Positions 8,421 through 16,093 of a stretch of DNA of 49,581 bases are shown piece after piece. How positions within the stretch are numbered: the stretch's first letter is position 1; each line of letters starts with the position of its first letter. A program made the translations under genes and the position numbers. Source of the stretch: Alphaproteobacteria bacterium (GTDB lineage Bacteria > Pseudomonadota > Alphaproteobacteria > Caulobacterales > Caulobacteraceae); assembly GCA_018820205.1 (NCBI GenBank), contig JAHJOK010000082.1, positions 1 through 49,581 on the forward strand, read 5' to 3'. The notes beneath the pieces were generated by a model. That model had not been told where the DNA came from and made no database searches. It worked only from the letters and a program-made list of their open reading frames with translations.

Positions 8421-9647
8421 CTAGATAGCGGCCGATTGCGACGCCTGCCACCCGAGGACGCCATTCGCGGCGACGACGCCCGAGGCCAGACTGGCCTGCA
8501 GCAGATAGCCGCCGGTCGGCGCCTCCCAGTCGATCATCTCCCCGGCGACGAAAACGCCGGGCCGGGCGGTCAGCATCAACGATGGATCCATCGCGTCGAA
8601 GCGAATTCCGCCGGCGGTGGAGATGGCGCGGTCCAAGCCCTGGATGCCGGTCAGCGTCAGCCGAACGGCCTTGATCCGTTTCGCCAGCTTCTCGACGCCG
8701 GGCGGGATGTCCCCGATCTCACGCAGCAGGGCGATGCCGACCGGCGACAGGCCGCCAGCCTTGCGCAGATGGTTGGTCATACTGTCTTTTCCGCGCGGTC
8801 GGGCAAGGCGTTCCGCCAGGGCCGTCTCGCTCAGGTCCGGCCTCAGATCGACCACGAGCGTCGCCGAGCCTTCGGTGGCGATGGCGGCACGCAGGGCCGC
8901 CGACAGAGCATAGACGGCCCCGCCTTCGATGCCATAACGGGTGACGACCAGTTCCCCGCGCACGCTCTGGTCGCCGAACGTCAGCGTCGCGGGCTTCAGC
9001 ACCTGACCGGCGAAACGCTCGATCAGGATGTCGGACCAGGCCACGTCGAAGCCCGAGTTTGCGGGCAGCAGGGGCGACACGGCCACGCCTGTCGCTTCCA
9101 GCGTCGAGACCCAGGCCCCGTCAGACCCCAGCCGGGGCCAGCTGGCGCCGCCCAGGGCCAGCACGGTGGCGGCTGGATGCTCGAGCCGTTCGCCGTCCGG
9201 CGTGTCGAACGCCAGCGCGTCTCCCTGCCAGCCGGTCCAGCGCGAGCGGGTGCGAATCTCGACGCCCAGCCCGGCCAGCCGACCCCGCCAGGCCCGCAGC
9301 AGGGGCGAGGCCTTCATGGCTTTCGGAAATACCCGGCCGCTGGAGCCGACGAAGGTCGGCTGGTCCAGACCGTGCGCCCATTCGATCAGGTCGTCGGGCG
9401 AAAAGGCGTCGAGCCAGTCGGAAATCGACCTTTCCGATTCGGCGTAGCGGGCGAGAAAGGCCTCCTGCGGTTCCGAATGGGTCAGGTTCAGCCCGCCGCG
9501 TCCCGCCATCAGCAGCTTGCGCCCCACCGAGGGCATTTTGTCATGGACGACGACGCGTGCGCCGGCCGTGGCCAGGGTCTCGGCGGCCATCAGCCCGGCG
9601 GGTCCGGCCCCGATGATGTGGACGGCGGTGTCGGCGGGATCGGTCAT
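8421..9647 (-). CDS. NAD(P)/FAD-dependent oxidoreductase, HI0933/TIGR03862-like flavoprotein
   Basis: Rossmann-fold flavoprotein of about 408 residues. The FAD dinucleotide motif is HIIGAGPAGLMAAE at residues 10-23. The diagnostic GRKLLMAGRGGLNLTHSE block marks the HI0933-like family, and the C-terminal GGIRFDAMDPSLM..PGVFVAGEMIDWEAPTGGYLLQ is typical of its PP_4765-type branch. The reaction is unknown. I chose the second ATG (9647) because GAGG then sits six bases upstream; the first ATG (9653) abuts the GAGG. The next gene on the same strand, six bases on, is the serine hydrolase. The opposite flank is a divergent GreA/GreB-like gene with about 65 bases between. Confidence 0.9.
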   Translation of the reverse strand: MTDPADTAVHIIGAGPAGLMAAETLATAGARVVVHDKMPSVGRKLLMAGRGGLNLTHSEPQEAFLARYAESERSISDWLDAFSPDDLIEWAHGLDQPTFVGSSGRVFPKAMKASPLLRAWRGRLAGLGVEIRTRSRWTGWQGDALAFDTPDGERLEHPAATVLALGGASWPRLGSDGAWVSTLEATGVAVSPLLPANSGFDVAWSDILIERFAGQVLKPATLTFGDQSVRGELVVTRYGIEGGAVYALSAALRAAIATEGSATLVVDLRPDLSETALAERLARPRGKDSMTNHLRKAGGLSPVGIALLREIGDIPPGVEKLAKRIKAVRLTLTGIQGLDRAISTAGGIRFDAMDPSLMLTARPGVFVAGEMIDWEAPTGGYLLQASLASGVVAANGVLGWQASQSAAI

Positions 9648-9711
9648 GCGCATCCTCTAGCCCGGTCGGGACGGTGGCGGAACGTCCGGCCTGCGCCTAA
9701 GTTGATGTCCA

Positions 9712-10188
9712 ATGAGCGTCGCCTTCACGCGTGAGGAGGATCTGGAGGCCACGGCCGCCGATCTGCCGGACCGCCCCATCTCCCCGCATCCCAACCTGGT
9801 GACGCCGCAAGGCCTCGCCGCCATCGACGACGCCCTGGCCCAGGCGCGGGCGGCCTATGGCGCGGCCCAGGCCTCCGGCTCGATCGAGGCGGACCGGACG
9901 GCGATGGCGCGGGCGACGCGCGATCTGCGCTACTGGTCCGCGCGACGGGCCAATGCCCAGCTGGTCGAGACCGAGGCGGACGGCCGCGTGCGCTTTGGCG
10001 GTTCCGTCACCATCGAACGCGACGACGGCCGGACCCAGACGTGGCGGATCGTCGGCGAGGACGAGGCCGACCCGGCGAACGGGACGGTCAGCCATGTTTC
10101 ACCCCTGACCCGCGCCCTGATCGGCAAGGGCGTAGGCGACGAGGCGGTGGTCGCCGGACAGGGCGTCGAAATCATCGCGGTGGACTGA
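9712..10188 (+). CDS. GreA/GreB-family factor lacking the cleavage acidic pair
   Basis: The 158-residue protein carries the Gre C-terminal FKBP-like domain: RVRFGGSVTIERDDG, TWRIVGEDEADPANGTVSHVSPLTRALIGKGVGDEAVV and VEIIAVD match GreA almost block for block. The N-terminal coiled coil is present (LAAIDDALAQAR to ANAQLVE), but the tip that in GreA reads GDLKEN with the cleavage-promoting Asp41 and Glu44 aligns to GAAQAS or, with a gap, GSIEAD. In neither case is the pair kept. It should bind the RNA polymerase secondary channel but probably not stimulate transcript cleavage. A non-cleaving regulator like Gfh1 or Rnk is an inference. It is divergent from the flavoprotein gene. Confidence 0.85.
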   Translation: MSVAFTREEDLEATAADLPDRPISPHPNLVTPQGLAAIDDALAQARAAYGAAQASGSIEADRTAMARATRDLRYWSARRANAQLVETEADGRVRFGGSVTIERDDGRTQTWRIVGEDEADPANGTVSHVSPLTRALIGKGVGDEAVVAGQGVEIIAVD

Positions 10189-10289
10189 TCGCCCGGTCCA
10201 CCCCACATTGATACGGACAAGCGCCGCACGGCGCCCAGGCAGCGCGCCTCCGCGAGGATGCGTCAGCGCCACCCAACCAAGGAGTGCCC

Positions 10290-10448
10290 ATGGCCAGAAA
10301 ACCCAACTACGGCTTCGAACGGATGGAACGCGAAAAGGCCGAGGCCGAAAAGGCCGCGCGCAAGGCCGCCGCCAAACAGGCTCGCAAGGACGCCAAGGCG
10401 CGCGGCGAGGACGTGGATAGCCCGGACTGGCAGCCGCCGCAGGACTGA
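10290..10448 (+). CDS. Small basic, charged-helix protein (52 aa)
   Basis: Short gene with a strong ribosome site (AAGGAG, six bases before ATG). The product begins MARKPNYGFERMEREKAEAE and continues as a Lys/Ala-rich helix, ending SPDWQPPQD. It has no signal peptide or membrane segment. Similar MAxKPNYGFER-type small proteins are, as I recall, widespread hypotheticals in alphaproteobacteria; no function is known. The stop is one base from the stop of the convergent prfA gene, so the two 3' ends form a small palindrome (CTGAATCAG with a central A). The coding call rests on the ribosome site, the regular codon use and the family resemblance. Confidence 0.78.
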   Translation: MARKPNYGFERMEREKAEAEKAARKAAAKQARKDAKARGEDVDSPDWQPPQD

Positions 10449-10449
10449 A

Positions 10450-11517
10450 TCAGGCGAACTCGGCCTCCAGATCGGCCAGACGCGCAGCCTGATCCTCGGC
10501 GATCAGGGCGTCCAGCATCGTATCGAGATCGCCTTCCAGGATCTGGGGCAGGCTATGCAGGGTCAGGCCGATGCGATGGTCGGTGACCCGGCCTTGCGGG
10601 AAATTATAGGTGCGGATGCGTTCGGACCGGTCGCCTGAGCCGACCTGTGACTTTCGCGCGTCCGATCGGGCATTGTCCTTCATCTGGCGCTGCATGTCGT
10701 AGAGGCGCACGCGCAGGTTCTTCATCGCCTTGTCGCGATTGACGTGCTGCGACTTCTCCGACGAGGTCACCACGATCCCGGAGGGGAAGTGGGTGATGCG
10801 AACGGCCGAATCGGTCTTGTTGACGTGCTGGCCGCCCGAGCCGGAGGCCCGATAGGTGTCGATGCGGATGTCCTTGTCGTGGATCTCGATCTCGACGTCC
10901 TCGACCTCGGGCAGGACGGCCACGGTGGCGGCCGAGGTGTGGATGCGGCCGCCGGCCTCGGTGGTCGGCACGCGCTGGACCCGGTGCACGCCGCTTTCGA
11001 ACTTCAGCCGGCCGAAGACGCCGTCGCCTGTCACCGTGGCGATGATCTCCTTGTAACCTCCGGCGTCGCCCTCGGTCGCCGAATCCAGTTCGACCTTCCA
11101 GCCGCGCGTGGAGGCGTAGCGCGAATACATGCGGAACAGGTCGCCCGCGAACAGGGCCGCCTCGTCGCCGCCGGTGCCGGCGCGGACCTCCAGCACGGCC
11201 GAGGCGTTCTCGTCCGCGTCGCGCGGGGCCAGCAGCAGGGCGACGTCGCGCTCCATGTCCGGCAGGCGGGCGTTCAGCGTTTCCAGCTCGTCGGCCGCCA
11301 TGGCCGCCATCTCGGGGTCCGAGGCCATGGCCTCGAGATCGACGATCTCCGCGCGGGACTTGGCCAGGGCCAGCACCGCGTCGGCGACCGGCTTCATCTC
11401 GGCGTGTTCCTTGGACAGGCGCACGATCTCCTGCCCGTCCGTGGCCGCGCCCATGCGCGCCTCCACCTGATGAAAACGGTCCAGGACCTGGTCGAGCTTG
11501 GACTGGGGCAGATGCAA
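10450..11517 (-). CDS. prfA: Peptide chain release factor 1
   Basis: Decodes UAA and UAG and triggers peptide release on the ribosome. The protein has 355 residues. The GGQ catalytic motif is in [17 protein letters not shown], and the codon-recognition P-x-T tripeptide is in [20 protein letters not shown], which marks RF1 rather than RF2. The N-terminal coiled domain starts [13 protein letters not shown], as in related RF1s. The start is TTG at 11517, and no ATG exists until residue 22, which lies inside the conserved domain. The methyltransferase prmC, often downstream of prfA, is absent: the 3' end abuts the convergent 52-residue gene. Confidence 0.96.
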   Translation of the reverse strand: MHLPQSKLDQVLDRFHQVEARMGAATDGQEIVRLSKEHAEMKPVADAVLALAKSRAEIVDLEAMASDPEMAAMAADELETLNARLPDMERDVALLLAPRDADENASAVLEVRAGTGGDEAALFAGDLFRMYSRYASTRGWKVELDSATEGDAGGYKEIIATVTGDGVFGRLKFESGVHRVQRVPTTEAGGRIHTSAATVAVLPEVEDVEIEIHDKDIRIDTYRASGSGGQHVNKTDSAVRITHFPSGIVVTSSEKSQHVNRDKAMKNLRVRLYDMQRQMKDNARSDARKSQVGSGDRSERIRTYNFPQGRVTDHRIGLTLHSLPQILEGDLDTMLDALIAEDQAARLADLEAEFA

Positions 11518-11697
11518 GGGCGGCGTTCCGACTGGGAGAGAGGCGCGGTCTTACTCCGCCCGGACGCGGAATGTCGATGTTCACGGCCCGGCGTCCCGCC
11601 CGCCGGTCCGTGGAGCAACGCTATCGGTCGCGTTCAGTTAATTCCGCTGCTGCGTCGCCGTCGCCTGCGCTAGGGATCGCGGATCAATGAGGTCTGG

Positions 11698-12477
11698 ATG
11701 GATACGTTCCTGCTGTTCCTGCTGGTCGGCGTTCTGGCCCAAGCCGTCGACGGCGCCCTTGGCATGGCCTATGGCGTGATCTCGTCATCGGTATTGCTGG
11801 CGTTCGGGGTGCCGCCCGCGACGGCTTCCGCCAGCGTGCATGGGGCCGAGGTCTTCACCACCGCCGCCTCGGCGGGATCGCATATCTGGCACAAGAACGT
11901 CGAGTGGCGGCTGCTGGCGCCCCTGGCCATAGCCGGGGTGATCGGCGGGGTCGTCGGCGCCTATATTCTGGCCGGGATCGACGGCCGGGTGATCAAGCCC
12001 TTCATCGTCGCCTATCTGGCCCTGATGGGTCTCTACATCCTGTGGCGGGCGACGCGGAATGCGCCGTCCCGGCCGATCCGACCCGCCTGGATCGTGGCGC
12101 CGCTGGGGGCCGTTGGAGGGTTCTTCGATGCGGTCGGCGGCGGCGGCTGGGGGCCGACGGTCTCATCGACGCTGGTCGGGGCCGGGGGCGAGCCGCGCCG
12201 GGCTATCGGCACGGCCAATACGGCGGAGTTCTTCGTCACCATCGCGATTTCGGCGACCTTCGTCTGGGCCCTGGTCACCGGTCACTGGAGGGAAGCCGAC
12301 GCCCTGGCCAATCATGCGTCCGCGGTCGCCGGTCTGGTCGTCGGCGGGCTGCTGGCGGCGCCGTTCGCGGGCCATATCACCAAGGTCGTGCCCCAGCGGG
12401 TGCTGACCTATGGCGTCGGCGGCCTGCTGCTGATCCTGGCGACGTTCCAGGGGCTGCAGTTGTGGGGTGTCATCTAG
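11698..12477 (+). CDS. TauE/SafE family membrane permease
   Basis: Integral membrane protein of 259 residues with about eight helices arranged as two TauE repeats (sulfite/sulfoacetate exporter-like, formerly DUF81). The first helix reads VGVLAQAVDGALGMAYGV, a typical family opening, and the second repeat has GAVGGFFDAVGGGGWGPTV, the matching G-rich motif. The substrate may be sulfite, an organosulfonate or another anion and cannot be told from sequence. GAGG lies a few bases before the ATG. The stop shares CTAG with the stop of the convergent GST gene. About 180 bases without a gene separate it from the divergent prfA and should hold both promoters. Confidence 0.92.
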   Translation: MDTFLLFLLVGVLAQAVDGALGMAYGVISSSVLLAFGVPPATASASVHGAEVFTTAASAGSHIWHKNVEWRLLAPLAIAGVIGGVVGAYILAGIDGRVIKPFIVAYLALMGLYILWRATRNAPSRPIRPAWIVAPLGAVGGFFDAVGGGGWGPTVSSTLVGAGGEPRRAIGTANTAEFFVTIAISATFVWALVTGHWREADALANHASAVAGLVVGGLLAAPFAGHITKVVPQRVLTYGVGGLLLILATFQGLQLWGVI

Positions 12478-13070
12478 GCCGGATAGGTCTCGCGAAAACT
12501 GCTCCGCTGTTCCAGGGCGTCGCGCAGGGTGACCAGGCGCGGCCGGCCCGTCTCGCAGTCGAAATCAGGGTGGCGAAAACCGATCCAGGTCATCGCGCAG
12601 GCCGCCGTGATCGCCCCCATGTCGAGGGGCTCGCCGGTCGGACAGTCCGCTTCCAGCACGTCGAGCGCGCGCGCCATGTTGGCGGTCCAGCGGTCGAGCC
12701 ATGACGTCGAGCGTTCCGTTTCCGGCCGTCGTTTCTCCAGCACCAGTTTGACGCCCATCTCCAGCGCGGCGGCGCCCAGGGTCTCGACACGCCTGACCCG
12801 CCACCGGTCCGGCCCGTCGGCCGGCAGCAGACGCGGCCCGGACCCGTTCACGTCCAGCCATTCGCAGATCACCGGGCTGTCGGCGATGGCCAGCCCCTCG
12901 TCCGTGACCAGGGCCGGCGCCTGGGCGATCGGATTGACGGCGACCAGCTCGGCCGGGCTGGCGTAGGGGTCGACGGCGATTTCCTCGATGCGGTCTATCA
13001 GCCCCTTCTCACGGGCGACGATCCGGCATTTGCGGGCGAAGGGGGAGGGTGCGGTGATGTAAAGTTTCAT
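12474..13070 (-). CDS. Glutathione S-transferase family protein
   Basis: The 198-residue protein has a thioredoxin-fold N-terminal half (MKLYITAPSPFARKCRIVAREKG) with the SPFARK active-site loop and the cis-Pro segment AQAPALVTDEGLAIADSPVICEWLD. An all-helical C-terminal half follows, including LDRWTANMARALDVLE and TAACAMTWIGFRHPD. Its substrate is unknown. The stop overlaps the TauE gene stop in a shared CTAG. It lies nine bases upstream of the toxin gene's 3' end coordinate but, being on the same strand and further downstream, it could be read from the ispG/toxin-antitoxin transcript. Confidence 0.9.
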   Translation of the reverse strand: MKLYITAPSPFARKCRIVAREKGLIDRIEEIAVDPYASPAELVAVNPIAQAPALVTDEGLAIADSPVICEWLDVNGSGPRLLPADGPDRWRVRRVETLGAAALEMGVKLVLEKRRPETERSTSWLDRWTANMARALDVLEADCPTGEPLDMGAITAACAMTWIGFRHPDFDCETGRPRLVTLRDALEQRSSFRETYPA

Positions 13071-13079
13071 GGGGTCCGG

Positions 13080-13355
13080 TCAGGGGTAGCGCTGGCGGGC
13101 GTGCAGGACACGAAGGATCCTCACCGCATCACCATCGACGCGATAAACCATGACATAGTTGGGATGAACGACGCTTTCGCGCGTGCTCTCGTTACGTCCG
13201 ACCCTGTGCAGGTAGGGATGATCGCCCAGGCGCTCCGCCGCCCGTTCCAGGAGCGCCTTGATCCGTTGGGCGGCATCGGGATTTCGCGCAGCAATATAAT
13301 GTGCGAGGCCGGTGAGATCCGCTCGCGCGCGCGTGTTCCAGATGACCGGAAGCAA
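13080..13355 (-). CDS. Type II toxin, RelE/ParE superfamily
   Basis: The 91-residue protein has the RelE/ParE pattern: IWNTRARADLTGLAHYIAARNPDAAQRIKALLERAAERLGDHPYLHRVGR, then strands VVHPNYVMVYRVDGDAVRILRVLHARQRYP. The R-x-L-x-V-L-H-A-R-Q-x-Y-P ending is characteristic of ParE-like toxins, which target gyrase, or mRNA when RelE-like; which one applies cannot be decided here. The start appears to be TTG, five bases after the antitoxin stop, so translation is coupled. It lies directly downstream of its antitoxin in the usual antitoxin-toxin order. Confidence 0.9.
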   Translation of the reverse strand: MLPVIWNTRARADLTGLAHYIAARNPDAAQRIKALLERAAERLGDHPYLHRVGRNESTRESVVHPNYVMVYRVDGDAVRILRVLHARQRYP

Positions 13356-13360
13356 GCGCC

Positions 13361-13534
13361 CTATTCTCGATAGCTGTCGATGATGGCCTGGGTTTCAGCC
13401 ATGACCTGATCGTGCGGGACGTAGGGGCCTGGATCGTCCAACGCTTCCTGCACCTTGGCGCGGAACCAGACGTCGTAGGCTTCCTCTTCCTCGGTCGAGG
13501 CGAACTCCGAAACGATTGGGTCGAGGGCGGGCAT
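13361..13534 (-). CDS. Antitoxin partner of the ParE-like toxin
   Basis: Acidic 57-residue protein (start at 13534) with a helical segment EEEEAYDVWFRAKVQEALDDPGPYVPHDQVMAETQAII. The ALDDPGPxVPHDxVMAE ending is typical of toxin-wrapping tails in RelB/ParD-type antitoxins. A longer frame begins at 13561, but its first nine residues would be encoded by a hairpin, so the shorter form is preferred. The N-terminus is too short for a full ribbon-helix-helix strand to be obvious, so the DNA-binding mode is unclear. It is followed after five bases by the toxin and preceded by ispG on the same strand. Confidence 0.8.
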   Translation of the reverse strand: MPALDPIVSEFASTEEEEAYDVWFRAKVQEALDDPGPYVPHDQVMAETQAIIDSYRE

Positions 13535-13544
13535 GGTCGAAGGA

Positions 13545-13560
13545 TGCGCCTTTCGGCGCA
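13545..13560. promoter_or_regulatory. Palindrome TGCGCC-N4-GGCGCA between ispG and the antitoxin
   Basis: Perfect six-base arms at 13545-13550 and 13555-13560 with a four-base TTTC/GAAA loop, flanked by a further near-match (GGA/TCC). It lies between the ispG stop and the preferred antitoxin ATG. It may be an operator for toxin-antitoxin autoregulation, an ispG terminator stem (no T-run follows), or both. The position decides in favour of the shorter antitoxin start. Confidence 0.4.
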
Positions 13561-13578
13561 ATCCCGCAACCAGCGGCC

Positions 13579-14724
13579 TTATTCCGCGGCCTGCAGGGCG
13601 GCGGCTTCAGCGTCTCGCGCGGCGTCCAGTTCGGCCGCCCTGGCCTCGACCATCTGGACGATCTCATCGACCATCCGGGCGTTGTCCAGCTTGTGGGCGA
13701 TCTTTCCGTTCAGATAGACCATGCCCGCCCCCTTGCCGCCGCCGGTGAAGCCGACGTCGGTATAGAGGGCCTCGCCCGGACCGTTGACGACGCAGCCGAT
13801 GATCGACAGCGACATCGGCGTCGAGATGTGGGCCAGCTTCTCTTCCAGGATGCCCACCGTCTCGATGACGTTGAACCCCTGACGGGCGCAGGAGGGGCAG
13901 GCGATGATGTTGACGCCCCGGTGGCGCAGGCCCAGCGACTTCAGGATGTCAAACCCGACCTTGATCTCCTCGACCGGATCGGCGGCGAGGGAGACGCGGA
14001 TGGTGTCGCCGATGCCGGCCCACAGCATGTTGCCCATGCCGATGGCGGACTTGATCGTGCCGGTGCGCAGGGGGCCCGCCTCGGTGACGCCCAGGTGCAG
14101 GGGGCAGTCGATGACCTCGGCCAGCTGCTGATAGGCGGCCACGGTCAGAAAGGGGTCGGAGGCCTTCACCGAAATCTTGAACTCGTGGAAATCGTGATCC
14201 TGAAGAATGCGGGCGTGGTTCAGCGCCGACTCGACCATGGCGTCGGGGCAGGGCTCGCCGTATTTCTCGAGCAGTTCCTTTTCCAGCGAGCCGGCGTTGA
14301 CGCCGATGCGCATGGAACAGCCGTGATCCTTGGCGGCCTGGATGACCTCCTTCACGCGCGACGCATTGCCGATATTGCCCGGATTGATGCGCAGGCAGGC
14401 GGCGCCGGCCTCTGCGGCCTCGATGCCGCGGCGATAGTGGAAATGGATGTCGGCGACCAGCGGCACCCTGGCCTCGCGAGCGATGGTTCTGAAGGCGGCG
14501 GTCGAGTCCTCGTCGGGGCAGGAGACGCGCACGATGTCGGCCCCGGCCTCTTCCAGTTCGCGGATCTGACCGATCGTGGCGTTGGCGTCCGAGGTCGGGG
14601 TGTTGGTCATCGACTGGACGCTGATCGGGGCGTCGCCGCCGACCGCGACATTGCCGACCATGATCTGGCGGCTCTTCCTGCGCTCAATATGGCGCCAGGG
14701 ACGGATGTGGGCGTGGTCGCTCAT
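13579..14724 (-). CDS. ispG: 4-hydroxy-3-methylbut-2-enyl diphosphate synthase (flavodoxin type), GcpE/IspG
   Basis: Iron-sulfur enzyme of the MEP isoprenoid pathway that converts MEcPP to HMBPP; it supports undecaprenyl-phosphate and quinone synthesis. The start at 14724 gives 381 residues beginning [18 protein letters not shown], then [20 protein letters not shown], the family signature. Cluster ligands are in CPSCARQGF and CVVNGPGE near the C-terminus. NPGNIG is the substrate-binding stretch. An upstream GTG/ATG-type extension to 14763 adds 13 poorly conserved residues. The last 20 residues form an Ala-rich tail. It lies downstream of the RodZ-like gene on the same strand and upstream of the toxin-antitoxin pair. 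Confidence 0.95.
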   Translation of the reverse strand: MSDHAHIRPWRHIERRKSRQIMVGNVAVGGDAPISVQSMTNTPTSDANATIGQIRELEEAGADIVRVSCPDEDSTAAFRTIAREARVPLVADIHFHYRRGIEAAEAGAACLRINPGNIGNASRVKEVIQAAKDHGCSMRIGVNAGSLEKELLEKYGEPCPDAMVESALNHARILQDHDFHEFKISVKASDPFLTVAAYQQLAEVIDCPLHLGVTEAGPLRTGTIKSAIGMGNMLWAGIGDTIRVSLAADPVEEIKVGFDILKSLGLRHRGVNIIACPSCARQGFNVIETVGILEEKLAHISTPMSLSIIGCVVNGPGEALYTDVGFTGGGKGAGMVYLNGKIAHKLDNARMVDEIVQMVEARAAELDAARDAEAAALQAAE

Positions 14725-14781
14725 GACAGGGTCAATATAGGCGCGCTGTCGAGACAAGGCCATGACGGCGGTAGCGGATCC

Positions 14782-15903
14782 TCAGCGCGGCGAAACCGTG
14801 GTGGTCAGCGTCTGGCCGGCCGCGGCCATTCGGTCGGCGGCCCGTTGCTGGGCCGTCGCCGCCGCGCGCGCCGCAGCCGCCTGGGCCGCCGCCGCCTCGG
14901 CCTGCACCTGCAGGGCCGTCTGCCGGGCAAGGGCCTGGGCCCGGCTGTTCAGTTGGCTCAGCGGGGTCAGGACGCCGGTCAGTCCGCCGCCGTGCTCGCC
15001 GTTCAGATAGACGTCGAAGGCCGTGGGATCGGACACGTCGATGGTGGCGGCGACCCCGGCCGGGGCGCGCCAGGCTTCGCCGGCCGCAAGCTGGCGGGCG
15101 AACAGAACGCGTCCGTCGGACATGCGCACGACCAGCGCGGCGGCTTTCTTGGCCTGAAGAACGACGTGAGAGGCGGTGGCCGAGGCGCCGTAGACCGCGC
15201 CGCGCGGATTGAAGGCGGCCTGGACCGGCGGGGCGGCGGCGGCGGCGGCGGCGGCGACGGCGGCCGGATCGGCGGGATCGACGTCGCCCAGCTGGGCCTC
15301 GAGACCGGGCGTGATGTAGAGGACGGGCGTGGTCTGGTCCGCCGGAGCGGGCAGGGGCGCGCCGACGCTGAGGGCGCCGCCCTGTCCCGGCACGTCGCCC
15401 AGGCTCCAGCTCTCGGGCACTTCGGCGATGTCGGAGGGCTGGGGCGCGCGGATCAGGCTGTAGCGCTGGAACACGTTCCAGCCGATCACGGCCACCACCA
15501 GGACCAGGATCGCGCCGACGATGCGGGGCGAATAGCGGCGGACCTCCTCGAAGGCCACGCCCGTCGGCGCCTGCAGCGGGACCGACCCGTCCGGCGTCTC
15601 GCGCTTGTAGCGCTCGACCGCCAGCTGTTCGTCCAGCCCCAGGGCGCCGGCATAGGCGCGCACATAGCCGATGGCGAAGACACGCGACGGCAGGGCGGAG
15701 ATGTTGTTTTCTTCCAGCGCTCTCAGATAGCGCTCATGAACCCGGGTGTCGGCGGCCAGCTCGGCCATGGACTTGCCCGACAGATCGCGCGCCTTGCGCA
15801 GGCCCTCGCCCAGAGTCGCGGCGTCGGTGATGGACGGCACGGGGTCCTTCCAGTCCGGATGAGCCCGAAACTCGTCGGGGACATTCCCCGTATCCAGCGC
15901 CAT
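14782..15903 (-). CDS. RodZ-like membrane HTH protein with DUF4115-like periplasmic part
   Basis: With the start at 15903 the protein has 373 residues. An Xre-type helix-turn-helix spans about residues 31-95 (LGEGLRKARDLSGKSMAEL, then RYLRALEENN and GYVRAYAGALGLD), matching the HTH_25 domain of RodZ. One membrane helix follows at about 128-146 (PRIVGAILVLVVAVIGWNVF), then a Pro/Ala linker with an eight-Ala run, a compact strand domain resembling DUF4115 (RMSDGRVLFARQLAAGEAWRAP) and an Ala/Gln-rich helical tail. RodZ links MreB to the cell-wall machinery. Homology to true RodZ is likely but the tail is unusual. A longer frame to 16038 lacks conserved sequence. Confidence 0.82.
   Translation of the reverse strand: MALDTGNVPDEFRAHPDWKDPVPSITDAATLGEGLRKARDLSGKSMAELAADTRVHERYLRALEENNISALPSRVFAIGYVRAYAGALGLDEQLAVERYKRETPDGSVPLQAPTGVAFEEVRRYSPRIVGAILVLVVAVIGWNVFQRYSLIRAPQPSDIAEVPESWSLGDVPGQGGALSVGAPLPAPADQTTPVLYITPGLEAQLGDVDPADPAAVAAAAAAAAPPVQAAFNPRGAVYGASATASHVVLQAKKAAALVVRMSDGRVLFARQLAAGEAWRAPAGVAATIDVSDPTAFDVYLNGEHGGGLTGVLTPLSQLNSRAQALARQTALQVQAEAAAAQAAAARAAATAQQRAADRMAAAGQTLTTTVSPR
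15232..15255. repeat. GGC trinucleotide run inside the RodZ-like gene
   Basis: About eight tandem GGC triplets on the plus strand, read as alanine codons on the minus strand, code for the poly-Ala stretch in the linker after the membrane helix. Such runs can slip and change length in frame. Confidence 0.7.
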
Positions 15904-16024
15904 AAAGCCCTGCCCCACACTCGGCCCGACCGCATCAACCGCCAGCGCCGTACTCGACCAGGTTCCGAATACCATGTCGGTATGACGAAACCCGCCTCCC
16001 CCCGGAGGTTCACGCGTATCGTCC

Positions 16025-16033
16025 TGTGGATAA
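16025..16033. promoter_or_regulatory. Perfect DnaA-box match upstream of the RodZ-like gene
   Basis: TGTGGATAA is the exact reverse complement of the strong DnaA box TTATCCACA. It lies in the roughly 190-base spacer between ptsP and the RodZ-like gene, about 120 bases upstream of the preferred start. Only one such box was noticed, so an origin is not suggested. A role in cell-cycle-timed transcription is an inference, and chance occurrence is possible. The same spacer holds small hairpins at 15990-16003 and 16072-16090. Confidence 0.35.
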
Positions 16034-16071
16034 ACCATTTGAGCCGCCGGTTCAACGTCTTGTTAATCGTG

Positions 16072-16090
16072 ATCGATCCCGAAGCGGGAC
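16072..16090 (-). terminator. Hairpin just after ptsP
   Basis: Read on the minus strand, GGTCCCG-CTT-CGGGATC forms a seven-pair stem (one G-T pair) a few bases after the ptsP stop. No clear T-run follows, so it is a weak candidate terminator. Confidence 0.35.
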
Positions 16091-16093
16091 CGT

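Noticed and set aside
15904..16093. Possible replication origin because of the DnaA box
   Set aside because: Only one box was noticed; there is no AT-rich region or typical origin genes (dnaA, hemE, gidA or parA) nearby.
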